Assembly (NCBI GenBank): GCA_016201205.1 | Contig: JACQDF010000087.1 | Location: 1 to 42,419, forward strand | DNA: 42,419 nt | Direction: 5' to 3' | Source of the DNA: Acidobacteriota bacterium | Lineage (GTDB): Bacteria; Acidobacteriota; Terriglobia; Bryobacterales; Bryobacteraceae | Shown here: positions 26,604-34,984 of the stretch, piece after piece | Layout: each line of letters begins with the position of its first letter | Position numbering within the stretch: position 1 is the first letter of the stretch | Position numbers and translations under genes: made by a program | The notes under the pieces: model-generated | Told to the model about the DNA's origin: nothing | Databases searched by the model: none | The model's input: only the letters and a program-made list of their open reading frames with translations

Positions 26604-27286
26604 GCCGCCTGGTTCTGATCCGCCACGGGCAGGCGCGCGCCTTCGAGGAGCACTCCGACCGGCTGTCGGCGCGCGGCCTCGAGCAGGCGCAACGATTGGG
26701 CCAATGGTTTGGCGAGCGCGGGACACGCTTTGACGAGGTGTACTGCGGAACGCTCGAGCGGCAGCGGCGGACGGCAGAGCTGATGGGCCTCGAGTTCTCC
26801 GAGGACGCACGCTGGAACGAATACGACGCCGGCGGCGTTATGACAAAGCTCGGGCCGCTGCTCGCGGAACGCGATGCCGGCTTTGCCATGGCCGTGGAAC
26901 TTTCCCGCCGGCACCGCCAGACCACCGAGGCGAACCGCTATTTCCAGCGCATGTTCGAGCAGTTGATCGGGCAATGGGCGGCCGGAGAGCTGAATCACCC
27001 GGAAGTGGAAAGCTGGGCGGCGTTCCAGCAGCGGGTCCGCGACGCCTTGCATGCGCTGATTGCCGCCGAAGGCGAGGGGCGCAATGTCCTGGTGGTGACC
27101 AGCGGCGGTCCGATTGCCACCGTGGTGCAGACGGTAGTGCAGGCGCCGCCGCGCATGGCGATCGAGCTCAACTGGCGCGTGAAGAACTGCTCGGCAACAG
27201 AATTCCTGTTCAGCAAGGAACGCATCACGCTGGACAGCTTCAACGGCGTTTCGCATCTGCCAGCGGAGTGGGTGACCTATCGCTAA
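26600..27286 (+). CDS. Histidine phosphatase family protein, copy 2
   Basis: A 228-residue protein whose ATG overlaps the dehydrogenase stop. [34 protein letters not shown] is the phosphoglycerate-mutase-like opening with catalytic His9. [18 protein letters not shown] carries the second arginine. The region [15 protein letters not shown] replaces the usual VSHG with TSGG, so, as in copy 1, the second catalytic His is not in its usual place. The pair of phosphatases flanks the acyl-CoA dehydrogenase. The shared loss suggests a distinct subfamily rather than decay. It ends the four-gene unit. The palindromic repeat lies ten bases downstream. Confidence 0.83.
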   Translation: MSRLVLIRHGQARAFEEHSDRLSARGLEQAQRLGQWFGERGTRFDEVYCGTLERQRRTAELMGLEFSEDARWNEYDAGGVMTKLGPLLAERDAGFAMAVELSRRHRQTTEANRYFQRMFEQLIGQWAAGELNHPEVESWAAFQQRVRDALHALIAAEGEGRNVLVVTSGGPIATVVQTVVQAPPRMAIELNWRVKNCSATEFLFSKERITLDSFNGVSHLPAEWVTYR

Positions 27287-27295
27287 ACTAACCAA

Positions 27296-27354
27296 CCGCT
27301 CCTTAACGGTCGCGGCTCGGAAGCCCTTTCTGAGCCGCGCGCGTGAGCAAGCGG
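27296..27354. repeat. 59-bp imperfect palindrome, copy A
   Basis: The left arm CCGCTCCTTAACGGTCGCGG pairs with a right arm ending GCGTGAGCAAGCGG. The arms match at about 20 of 27 positions around the loop GCCCTT. It lies between convergent genes: the second histidine phosphatase and the 3' end of TonB receptor 1. It differs from copy B (34827-34885) at two bases only. It could form a transcription-stopping or message-stabilising hairpin for both genes, but its dispersal marks it as a REP-like element. Confidence 0.8.
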
Positions 27355-27356
27355 AG

Positions 27357-27380
27357 GTGTCCCTACCGTGTCCCCGGTTT
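27357..27380. repeat. Partial copy of the TGTCCCCGGTTT element
   Basis: GTGTCCCTACC is followed by GTGTCCCCGGTTT. The last 12 bases are identical to the right edge of the hairpin at 3834-3857 and reach the first base of the receptor's stop codon. It appears to be half of that element without its inverted partner. Confidence 0.45.
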
Positions 27381-30300
27381 CAGAACGTCAGTCGCAGCCC
27401 CATCTGCATGATGCGCGGCTCGGATGTGGTGTTAATCGAGCCGGCGCCGGCCGCCGAGATGTTGGCGCGCGGCCCCCCGAGATTAGCGTGGTTGAACGCG
27501 TTGAACATCTCCCAGCGGTATTGCAGAGCCCAGCGCTCGCGAGCGTGGAAGGCTTTGAACAAAGCGAAGTCGAGGTTCCAGCGCCCCGGCCCGATGAGCG
27601 TATTGCGGCCTGAATTGCCGTAGGCGCCGAGAGCGGGCAGCGTGTAGGCTTTGGACTCGAAATATTTGTTGATCAGCTCTTCGCGCGATCGACCGGTGTC
27701 CAGATGGGGATTGCCGATGAGGTCGGGCCGTTGCGTGCCTGCCCCGCTCAGGGCGCGGTCCTGGCCGCTGACGACGGTGAACGGGGATCCGGCGGAAATG
27801 GTGAAGATGCCGTTGGACTGCCACCCGCCCAGAACCCACCTGGCGACGCCGCTCTTCGGGCTGGGAAGCTCCCACAGGAAGGAAGTGACCAGGCGATGGC
27901 GGATGTCGAAGTCGGCGAGTCCTTTGTCGGCGCGAAGGTTCAACGGGTCCTGCCCGTTAAAGGCGTCCACTTCGAGGGAAGCGCCATCGAGCGCCTTGCT
28001 CCAGGTGTAGCCGGCAAGCACCGTGAAGCCGTTGCTGAAGCGCTTGTTCAGCGAAAGCTGCCAGGCGTGATAGGTCGAGTTGATGACGTTCTGATAGCTG
28101 ACGATGCTGGCGAAGCTGGGAGTGTAGATGCGCCGCGCATCGATGTTGGCGAGCGTGGCGCCGGGGCGGAACAGCGCCGGGTTGAGCTCGTTGCGGATCG
28201 GCAGGCGCGTGCCATTGGTGCCGACGTAGGAGGCGGTGAACAGATAGTCCTTGGCCACTTCGCGCTGCACGTTGAAGTTCCACTGGTGGTTGTAGGGAGC
28301 GACGATGTCCGGATCCATCGACAGACCCACGGTCACCGGGAGCAGGAAGGTGTAGGCGGCTTTCTCCGGCGGCGTCGCGGGCGTCTTGTAAGGAAACGGA
28401 TTGACACGGCCGGAGTAGGGATCGGAGAGGCTGCGCGGCTGATTGACGGTGATCTGGAGGGAGTAGGGCGGCGAGTTGACGAAGTGGCTGACCTCGTGGA
28501 AGCGCGGGGTGTCGTAGAAGATGCCGTAAGCTCCGCGGATGCTTGTTTTCGTGCTGCCAAAGGGGCTCCAGGAGAACCCCAGGCGGGGAGCGAGATTGTT
28601 GCTGTCCTTCGGCGTGCCGCCGCGCGGGATGCCGGCATCGCCGGCGTAGACCAGGCCGGCCGGAGCTTTCGGATAGACCTGCGATTGCTGCCCGGCGCGA
28701 AACAGCGTCAGCTCATCGTCGGCCGAATAGAAGGGAAAGAACGGCTCGTAACGCAGTCCGAACGAGAGACTCAAATGGCGATGCACCTTCCAATCGTCCT
28801 GGAAGAAAAGTGTGAAGGTCTGGGCGCGGATGCGATTGATGCGCACCGAGCCCTGGGTGAAGCGGACGGGCAGCCCGAGCAGGAAATCGGCCAGCGAGCT
28901 GCCGGAGAACTGGCCACTGAATGTGAATTGCGGATCGATGCCGTTGGCGGTGATGCGGTCGCTCTTGCTCCAGCGGTATTCGCCGCCGAAGTTGATCATG
29001 TGGCCAGTGCGGGTGTAGTGGACGGAGTAGCCGGCCTGTTTCGTGGTGCGGTCGATCAACACGAGATTATCCTGGCCGAGGTCCCAGTAGCCGTTCACAC
29101 CGCCGCGATAGTGGGGCACAAGCTCCTTGCCGAGAGCGTCGAGCCCTCCACGATTCACCTTGATGCCCATGTCCTGATAGGAAACGCCGCCGCCCGAGCC
29201 GATGGGGAGCGGCCCGCGATCGATCTGCGACTGGTTCCAGGTGAACTGGCCCACGGCGAGAAGCGAGGGAGTGATGGTCCAGGTGTGCTGGCCGCCGACG
29301 TTCCAGGTGTCGAAGGCCACTTCAGAACGCAGAATGGGCAGGCCCGCGCCGTTCAGCTCTTCGCTCGTGGTCTTGAAAGCGCGACCGCTGAGGCGCTGGC
29401 TGGCGGTGAGGGTGTAATCCACGCGGCCGAGGATCTGGCCGGTGTCGGCAGTCTCCGGCCGGTTAAAGATATGGCGGCCGCCAGCCGCGTTGGGCGGAGG
29501 CACCGCGAGCAGCTCCATGTACTTGATCGCGGCCGGATCGAAGCGGGCCGAAGGGATGCGATTGCCCGGAAAAGGCTGGTTGGTCTGCGGATCGCGTGGG
29601 ATCTGCGAAGACGCCGAGAAGTCGCCACCGCGCTCGGCGGCGGTGGGCACGAACAGGTTTGAGACAGTGCCGCCGCGGCGCTGGCGCATTCCTTCGTAGG
29701 AGCCGAAAAAGAAGGCTTTGTTGTGAACGATGGGCCCGCCGAAGCTGCCGCCGTATTGATTGCGCCGCAGCTTGCTCTTGGACAGGCCGAAGAAAGCGCG
29801 GGCGTCGAGGATGTCATTGCGCAGGAACTCGAAGGCCGATCCGTGAAACTGGTTCGTGCCGGACCTGGTGACGGCGTTCACTACGCCGCCCGAGCTGCGG
29901 CCGTATTCCGCGCTGAAATTGTTGGTGAGCACGCTGAACTCCTCGAGCGCGTCGGGGTTGGGCTGCACGGCGGCTACGCCTTCCTGCGGGTCATTGTTGT
30001 CGCCGCCGTCGAGCAGATAGTTGGTGGAAGTGGCGCGTGCTCCGTTGACGGCGATGCCGGGATTCTTGCTGAGGCTGCCCGAGGCGGGTCCGGTGACAAC
30101 GCCGGGGACCAGGAGGAGAAGCTGCACCGGATTGCGCCCGTTGAGCGGCAGCTCGGCGATGCGCTTCTGGTCGACGACCTCGCGCAGTGTGGCGCTGACG
30201 GTGTCGACTTGGGCGACCGCGCCGGTGACGGTGAGGCTTTCGGTGGTGCTGCCGACGTCGAGTGTGACGGTCACCTGCCGGTTCTGATCGGCGTCCAGGC

Positions 30301-30559
30301 GGAAGGATTCGGAGAGGAAGCGGCGGAATCCCTCCTTGCTGACGCGGACTTTGTAGTTGCCCACCGGCAGGCGCGGGAAGGAGAAACGGCCTGCGTCCTC
30401 CGTGGTTGCCGTCCATTCCAGACCGGTGAGTTCATTGAGGGCGCGCACTTCAGCGCCCGGAATGACGGCCCCTGAGGCGTCATGCACGGCTCCCACGATC
30501 GTTCCTGTGGATTGTGCCATCAGGGGCACAACGGCGAGGAGAAAAGCTGCGAACCTCAT
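27380..30559 (-). CDS. TonB-dependent receptor with carboxypeptidase-regulatory-like domain, 1
   Basis: A 1059-residue outer-membrane protein. ATG 30559 is chosen because AAGGGAGAG lies five bases upstream and a signal peptide begins there (MRFAAFLLAVVPLMAQ); the frame stays open farther upstream without a reason to start. Residues about 18-100 are a Cna-B/carboxypeptidase-regulatory-like domain (GTIVGAVHDASGAVIPGAEV, GRFSFPRLPVGNYKVRVSKEGF). A plug domain follows (RIAELPLNGRNPVQLLLLVPGV, NGARATSTNYLLDGGDNND), then a large beta-barrel ending in MQMGLRLTF, a normal aromatic barrel C-terminus. Oar-like receptors of this type are numerous in Acidobacteria. The substrate is unknown; no SusD partner is present. 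A TATACT at 30591-30596 may be its -10. Confidence 0.92.
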   Translation of the reverse strand: MRFAAFLLAVVPLMAQSTGTIVGAVHDASGAVIPGAEVRALNELTGLEWTATTEDAGRFSFPRLPVGNYKVRVSKEGFRRFLSESFRLDADQNRQVTVTLDVGSTTESLTVTGAVAQVDTVSATLREVVDQKRIAELPLNGRNPVQLLLLVPGVVTGPASGSLSKNPGIAVNGARATSTNYLLDGGDNNDPQEGVAAVQPNPDALEEFSVLTNNFSAEYGRSSGGVVNAVTRSGTNQFHGSAFEFLRNDILDARAFFGLSKSKLRRNQYGGSFGGPIVHNKAFFFGSYEGMRQRRGGTVSNLFVPTAAERGGDFSASSQIPRDPQTNQPFPGNRIPSARFDPAAIKYMELLAVPPPNAAGGRHIFNRPETADTGQILGRVDYTLTASQRLSGRAFKTTSEELNGAGLPILRSEVAFDTWNVGGQHTWTITPSLLAVGQFTWNQSQIDRGPLPIGSGGGVSYQDMGIKVNRGGLDALGKELVPHYRGGVNGYWDLGQDNLVLIDRTTKQAGYSVHYTRTGHMINFGGEYRWSKSDRITANGIDPQFTFSGQFSGSSLADFLLGLPVRFTQGSVRINRIRAQTFTLFFQDDWKVHRHLSLSFGLRYEPFFPFYSADDELTLFRAGQQSQVYPKAPAGLVYAGDAGIPRGGTPKDSNNLAPRLGFSWSPFGSTKTSIRGAYGIFYDTPRFHEVSHFVNSPPYSLQITVNQPRSLSDPYSGRVNPFPYKTPATPPEKAAYTFLLPVTVGLSMDPDIVAPYNHQWNFNVQREVAKDYLFTASYVGTNGTRLPIRNELNPALFRPGATLANIDARRIYTPSFASIVSYQNVINSTYHAWQLSLNKRFSNGFTVLAGYTWSKALDGASLEVDAFNGQDPLNLRADKGLADFDIRHRLVTSFLWELPSPKSGVARWVLGGWQSNGIFTISAGSPFTVVSGQDRALSGAGTQRPDLIGNPHLDTGRSREELINKYFESKAYTLPALGAYGNSGRNTLIGPGRWNLDFALFKAFHARERWALQYRWEMFNAFNHANLGGPRANISAAGAGSINTTSEPRIMQMGLRLTF

Positions 30560-30590
30560 AGGGGCTCTCCCTTGGTGGTGAGATGCCGCT

Positions 30591-30596
30591 AGTATA
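30591..30596 (-). promoter_or_regulatory. Candidate -10 box of TonB receptor 1
   Basis: On the minus strand the sequence reads TATACT, five of six bases of the consensus, about 32 bases before the ATG. A convincing -35 is not visible; CTGAAC 16 bases upstream matches only half. Confidence 0.3.
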
Positions 30597-30632
30597 TCGT
30601 TGTTGGACAGCCGTTCAGGGAGCGCGGGACCG

Positions 30633-31142
30633 ATGATTCCGGAACTGTACTGGATTCCCGGGCCATGGCGAGGCCGGTTAGCGATCTCCGCCAGGCCGCG
30701 AGGCGGCGATTGGCTGGAAGACGAAGTCCAGGGATGGCGCAGCGCCGGCATTGAGGTCGTCGTTTCGCTGTTGTCGAAGGATGAGGAAGAGCAATTAGAC
30801 CTGTCTGACGAACATCGATTGGCCGGTCTGCAAAGTATTCGCTTTGTCTCGTTTCCCGTCACCGACAGAAGCGTTCCAGCATCGTTGGAGACGACGGTTG
30901 CGTTACTCGGAGACATACGTGCGGAGTTGGAAGCTGGCAGGAATGTGGCCGTTCACTGTCGTCAGGGAATCGGTCGCTCGGCCTTGATTGCTGCTGGAGC
31001 ACTGGCCGCCGCGGGTCTTGAACCACACGCGGCTCTGGAGACGGTGAGTGTCGCCCGAGGCCTTCCCGTTCCGGAAACAGAGGAACAGCGTCACTGGCTC
31101 GAAGGACTACTGGCTCGCCAACTTTCCTTGGTCCGGCGATAG
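30633..31142 (+). CDS. Dual-specificity/tyrosine phosphatase-like protein
   Basis: A 169-residue protein from ATG 30633, with GGGAG about ten bases upstream; TTG 30600 is an in-frame alternative. The catalytic P-loop is HCRQGIGRS (Cys109, Arg115), and Asp78 in FPVTDRSVP is placed as the general acid. This is the CX5R mechanism of dual-specificity phosphatases, which remove phosphate from Tyr/Ser/Thr or from non-protein substrates. YWIPGPWRGRLAISARPRGGDWLEDEVQGWRSAGIEVVVSLL matches small bacterial members. The gene lies alone between two divergent receptor genes. One 60-base line inside it (30781-30840) has only 29 G+C, well below its neighbours, which suggests recent transfer. No kinase is near. 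Confidence 0.85.
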   Translation: MIPELYWIPGPWRGRLAISARPRGGDWLEDEVQGWRSAGIEVVVSLLSKDEEEQLDLSDEHRLAGLQSIRFVSFPVTDRSVPASLETTVALLGDIRAELEAGRNVAVHCRQGIGRSALIAAGALAAAGLEPHAALETVSVARGLPVPETEEQRHWLEGLLARQLSLVRR

Positions 31143-31173
31143 GCCGCCCGCGTCTTTTTCGTTGCGCGCTTCC

Positions 31174-31193
31174 ATGGCCAGGCATGGCCAGGC
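31174..31193 (+). repeat. Tandem 10-bp duplication
   Basis: ATGGCCAGGC occurs twice in direct succession in the gap before TonB receptor 2. A TTGACT follows within 15 bases. It may be a regulatory site or a replication-slippage product. Confidence 0.4.
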
Positions 31194-31265
31194 TGTGGTC
31201 TTGACTTCCAGGAGCATTACTGTTAACTCTACTCTTGACACGACAAATCGGGGCAGTGCCCGAAT

Positions 31266-31270
31266 GGAGG
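31266..31270 (+). promoter_or_regulatory. Ribosome binding site of TonB receptor 2
   Basis: GGAGG ends six bases before GTG 31277 and decides this start over the upstream in-frame ATG-like codons at 31235 and the adjoining GTG 31274. Confidence 0.6.
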
Positions 31271-31276
31271 TGTGTG

Positions 31277-34200
31277 GTGAAACGTGCAGATACGGCTGCT
31301 CGGGCGGGGGTCATTCTGTCCTGTTTGATCACCAGCCTGATATTCATGGGCTATGAAGCACTTGTCGCTTCAGCCCAGGTCCTCTACGGTTCGATCGTCG
31401 GGACTGTGACAGACCCGGCAAACGCCGTGGTCCCGAAGGTAGTTGTCAAGGTCACGAACACATCGACCGGCTTGTCCCGTCAGGCTCCTACGGACGAGGC
31501 CGGCTACTATTCGATTCCAAACCTGCCGGAGGGCGCTTACGATCTTTCGGTGACAGTAACCGGATTCAAGCCTCTCACCCATAGGGGCGTCCACGCTCTC
31601 ATCAACAACGTGAACCGCGTCGACCTTCGCCTGGAGGTAGGCACGGTGACGGATTCCGTCACCGTGGAGGCCACCGCCGCGCTGCTACAAACCAACAAGA
31701 CGGATGTCAACGTGAACCTGGAATCGCGGGCCATCGGGAGCTTGCCGCTCTCCGGCTACCGCAATTTTCAAAGCCTGGTGAACCTGGTTCCCGGCGCCAC
31801 GCCCGGGCGGTTTCAGAACGCCGTCACTGATACGCCTATGCGCGATTTCACTTTCAACTTCAACGGTCAGGACCGAGGTGACAACAACACTCGCGTGGAC
31901 GGCGCTCCCAATATTCTGGTCACCATGCCGCATCACATGGTGTACGTCCCTCCAGTGGAAAGCGTTGAGGAAGTCAACATCTCCACCAACAACTTCGAGG
32001 CGGAACAAGGGATGACCGGCGGCGCCGCCGTCACCGTGTCAACCAAGTCCGGAACCAACCAGTTCCACGGCAGCCTTTTTGCCATGAACACTATTAACGC
32101 CTTGCGCTCCTTTTGGTGGGATGAGAATCGCGCGGGCGTTGCCAAGAAGCCCAAAAGCGTCCGAAACATCGACGGAGGCAGCATCGGCGGACCCATCAAG
32201 CAAGGCAAGCTGTTCTTTTTCACGGATTGGGAAGGCACTTTCGAGCGCGCAGGGCGCTCCGGGCTCTTTTCCGTCCCGACGGACGATTTCCGGACGGGAG
32301 ATTTCAGCAGAAGACTGGGTGCGCCAATCATGGACTCGAGGGGCAATGCCATTATGGTGCCGACCACGGAGGGTGGCGTCACACAACTCCGCCAAGGGAT
32401 GATCTTCGATCCCTTCACCGGAATCGAGAATGGCACGGGCCGCTCGGCGTTTTCCAGCAATGGGCGTCTCAACGTGCTTCCCGCCTCCCGGCTGAACGCG
32501 GCCACGACGAAGCTGCTCGCGTTGGTTCCTCGCCCCAACCAGCCCGGGGATACGAATAACTTCTTCAACCTTGCCACGCAGCGTTTTAACCGCAACAACG
32601 TGGACGCCAAGGTGAATTGGAACCGAAACGTGAAGAACCAGCTCTGGGTCAAGTACAGCCTCATGGAGGCGCTGGTTCACGGCGACTTCGGCCTCGGCGC
32701 GGCAGGGGGCGGATGCTTGTGCGACGGCGGCGGTGTCGGCGACGGTCACACGCGGGTCCAGATCGCCGGCATCGGGCAAACCTATACCGTTTCGCCCACG
32801 TTCCTGATTGACGGGACGCTCGGCTGGACCCGATTTGGCCAGTATGTGAAGTCCCCCGATCTCGGCACCAATTTCGGATCGGACACATTGGGAATTCCGG
32901 GGACCAACGGCGCCGACCCGAGGGAAAGCGGCATGCCGGCTTTTAGCTTCGGCGATTATTCAACCCTCGGCAATACAGAAGGATGGAACCCCGTGTGGCG
33001 CAACGACCAGTCCTACACTTTCAACGCCAATGCAAGCTGGATGAAGGGCGCTCACGAGATCCGGTTTGGCTTCGATTTTATGCACCACCTCATGAACCAC
33101 TGGCAGCCGGAGCTGGGCTCCGGTCCGCGCGGTTCGTTCGGTTTCGGGAATGCCGTGACAGCGCTGAACACTTCGGCAATCGCATCCAGCGTCGGATTCC
33201 AGGGTGGCACTCCTTCGTTTGAGAACGGTTGGAACGGCTTGGCTGGCTTTCTGCTTGGCACGCCTACCAGCTCCGGGAAGAGCCCTCAGAACATCAAGAT
33301 GGACAGCCTGGAGAACCAGTGGGCGCTCTACGTTCGCGACCGCTGGCGCGTCACGTCCAAGCTGACCCTGAACCTGGGTTTGCGATGGGAGCTGTACCCC
33401 AACCGGACGCGTTCGGCCGGCCTGGGCATCGAATCGTATGACCCCACAACCAACGAGGTCCTGGTCGGGGGGCGGGGCAACATCCCCCAAGACAGCGGAG
33501 TGGGCTATAGTAAGAAGCTCTTTGCACCCAGCATCGGTTTCGCCTATCAGGTGTCAAACTCCACGGTCATCCGAAGCGGCTACGGCATCACCTACCACTC
33601 GCACCCCTGGGGCGCTCAGGCTTTGCGCGGCTGGTATCCGCTGACGATTGTTGCCACTTACTCCGGCGTCAACGGCTACCAGCCGGTCAACACGGATCCC
33701 AACTACGTCGCTGCCGGAGTCCCGAACCGGCCGCTGGGCAACGGGGTCGGGATTCCACCCATCGTTACCCCGGATATCAGCAAGGGGAGGATACCGCTGC
33801 CGTTGTCGAACGAGATGGGCTACCCGGTGGCCAACCAGCAAATGACGCGGGGCTACATCCAGTCGTGGAACTTCATCATCGAGCGCAAGCTGCCGGGCGA
33901 GCTGGTAACCTCGGTCGGCTACGTCGGGACGGCCTCGGTGAACGGTTTTGCGTTTCTGGACATCAATGCGTCGCAGATACCTGGTTCGGGGAATGCCGGG
34001 CGCCCGCTGTTTGCCAGATTCGGGCGCACCGCCACAACCCGGGAGTGGAATGGCCGCACGCACAGCAACTATCACTCACTTCAAGCCACCCTCAATCGGC
34101 GCGTCTCCGGCGGCCTGTTCCTCAAAGGCGCTTACACCTACTCGCATGCCATCGATATGGCCAATTACGGCGACTGGACGGCCTTCAGTTGGAACGCTTC

Positions 34201-34801
34201 GAGCGTGTTTTATCGCAACCGCGCCTCGGCGTTGAACAACATCCCCCATATGTTCCAGCTTGGCTATGTGTATGAAGCCCCCTTCGGCAGCGGCAAGAAG
34301 TGGGCCACCACCGGTGTGTCCAATGCGGTGCTGGGCGGCTGGCAGATCAACGGCATCTTCAGTGCCTACCAGGGACGGCAGTACACACTTAGCGCCTCCG
34401 GCGCCTCGTTGCTCATGCCCGGCAACGCGCAGACGCCGGACCAGGTCAATCCGGTGGTCGCAAAGCTGGGCAAGGTCGGTGATGATGGCACCTGGTTCGA
34501 CACCAGCGCATTTGCGCGGCCCACGGGGGCCCGGTTCGGCAATGTGGGCCGGAACACCATGCGCGGACCGGGCGTGGTGAATACGGACTTAAGCCTGTTC
34601 CGCACCTTCAAGCTTACAGAGAAGTTCAATCTGCAATTCCGGGCGGAGTCGTTCAACTTGAGCAACACGCCGCACTTCGCCAACCCGAACGGCAACGCCA
34701 ACAGCTCGGCCTTCGGCAGGATCACCGCCACGCAATCCGGCAGTTCGGATGCAATCGGCCGATCCCGTGAGTTGCGCTTCGGCTTACGTCTGGGCTTCTA
34801 A
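31277..34801 (+). CDS. TonB-dependent receptor with carboxypeptidase-regulatory-like domain, 2
   Basis: A 1174-residue outer-membrane protein starting at GTG 31277. A basic N-terminus and a hydrophobic stretch ending VASAQ form the signal peptide. LYGSIVGTVTDPANAVVPKVVVKVTNTSTG with GYYSIPNLPEGAYDLSVTVTGFKP is the carboxypeptidase-regulatory-like domain. SLPLSGYRNFQSLVNLVPGA and DRGDNNTRVDGAPN are the plug; VESVEEVNISTNNFEAEQGMTGGAAVTVSTKSGTNQFHGSLF begins the barrel, which ends ELRFGLRLGF. It differs clearly from receptor 1, so this is not a recent duplication. Two -35-like boxes (TTGACT, TTGACA) occur in the 134-base gap upstream but neither has a good -10. The ligand, perhaps a complex glycan fragment, is unknown. 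Confidence 0.92.
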   Translation: MKRADTAARAGVILSCLITSLIFMGYEALVASAQVLYGSIVGTVTDPANAVVPKVVVKVTNTSTGLSRQAPTDEAGYYSIPNLPEGAYDLSVTVTGFKPLTHRGVHALINNVNRVDLRLEVGTVTDSVTVEATAALLQTNKTDVNVNLESRAIGSLPLSGYRNFQSLVNLVPGATPGRFQNAVTDTPMRDFTFNFNGQDRGDNNTRVDGAPNILVTMPHHMVYVPPVESVEEVNISTNNFEAEQGMTGGAAVTVSTKSGTNQFHGSLFAMNTINALRSFWWDENRAGVAKKPKSVRNIDGGSIGGPIKQGKLFFFTDWEGTFERAGRSGLFSVPTDDFRTGDFSRRLGAPIMDSRGNAIMVPTTEGGVTQLRQGMIFDPFTGIENGTGRSAFSSNGRLNVLPASRLNAATTKLLALVPRPNQPGDTNNFFNLATQRFNRNNVDAKVNWNRNVKNQLWVKYSLMEALVHGDFGLGAAGGGCLCDGGGVGDGHTRVQIAGIGQTYTVSPTFLIDGTLGWTRFGQYVKSPDLGTNFGSDTLGIPGTNGADPRESGMPAFSFGDYSTLGNTEGWNPVWRNDQSYTFNANASWMKGAHEIRFGFDFMHHLMNHWQPELGSGPRGSFGFGNAVTALNTSAIASSVGFQGGTPSFENGWNGLAGFLLGTPTSSGKSPQNIKMDSLENQWALYVRDRWRVTSKLTLNLGLRWELYPNRTRSAGLGIESYDPTTNEVLVGGRGNIPQDSGVGYSKKLFAPSIGFAYQVSNSTVIRSGYGITYHSHPWGAQALRGWYPLTIVATYSGVNGYQPVNTDPNYVAAGVPNRPLGNGVGIPPIVTPDISKGRIPLPLSNEMGYPVANQQMTRGYIQSWNFIIERKLPGELVTSVGYVGTASVNGFAFLDINASQIPGSGNAGRPLFARFGRTATTREWNGRTHSNYHSLQATLNRRVSGGLFLKGAYTYSHAIDMANYGDWTAFSWNASSVFYRNRASALNNIPHMFQLGYVYEAPFGSGKKWATTGVSNAVLGGWQINGIFSAYQGRQYTLSASGASLLMPGNAQTPDQVNPVVAKLGKVGDDGTWFDTSAFARPTGARFGNVGRNTMRGPGVVNTDLSLFRTFKLTEKFNLQFRAESFNLSNTPHFANPNGNANSSAFGRITATQSGSSDAIGRSRELRFGLRLGF

Positions 34802-34826
34802 ACACAACGTCGTAGTACTTGCGCAT

Positions 34827-34885
34827 CCGCTCCCTAACGGTCGCGGCTCGGAAGCCCTTTCTGAGCCGCGCGCGTCAGCAAGCGG
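34827..34885. repeat. 59-bp imperfect palindrome, copy B
   Basis: Same element as at 27296-27354, with two base differences. It begins 26 bases after the stop of TonB receptor 2. Confidence 0.8.
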
Positions 34886-34923
34886 TCGCGGCTGTTACGG
34901 AGCCGCGCGCGTTTAGCAAGCGG
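34886..34923. repeat. Shortened tandem unit of the 59-bp palindrome
   Basis: Directly after copy B, TCGCGGCTGTTACGGAGCC and the common ending AGCAAGCGG repeat the inner and right parts of the element with a smaller loop. Together they form a tandem of about one and a half units. Confidence 0.6.
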
Positions 34924-34948
34924 GTTCGGGCTGCGGCTGTCGTTCTGA

Positions 34949-34977
34949 TTGCAACGGCCTGCGTTTAGTGATATATA
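34949..34977 (+). promoter_or_regulatory. Candidate promoter of the DUF1549/DUF1553-DUF1501 operon
   Basis: TTGCAA (34949-34954), a 17-base spacer, then TATATA (34972-34977). Transcription would start at about 34984-34986, at the ATG (34985). AAGGA just before the ATG is too close to be an ordinary ribosome site in such a message. Confidence 0.45.
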
Positions 34978-34984
34978 AAGGATC

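Noticed and set aside
27704..29662. Plus-strand open frame of about 650 codons opposite TonB receptor 1.
   Set aside because: Shadow of the receptor coding sequence; no family features.
31233..31238. Perfect -35 box TTGACA before TonB receptor 2.
   Set aside because: No acceptable -10 lies 15-19 bases downstream, so it is not listed as a promoter.
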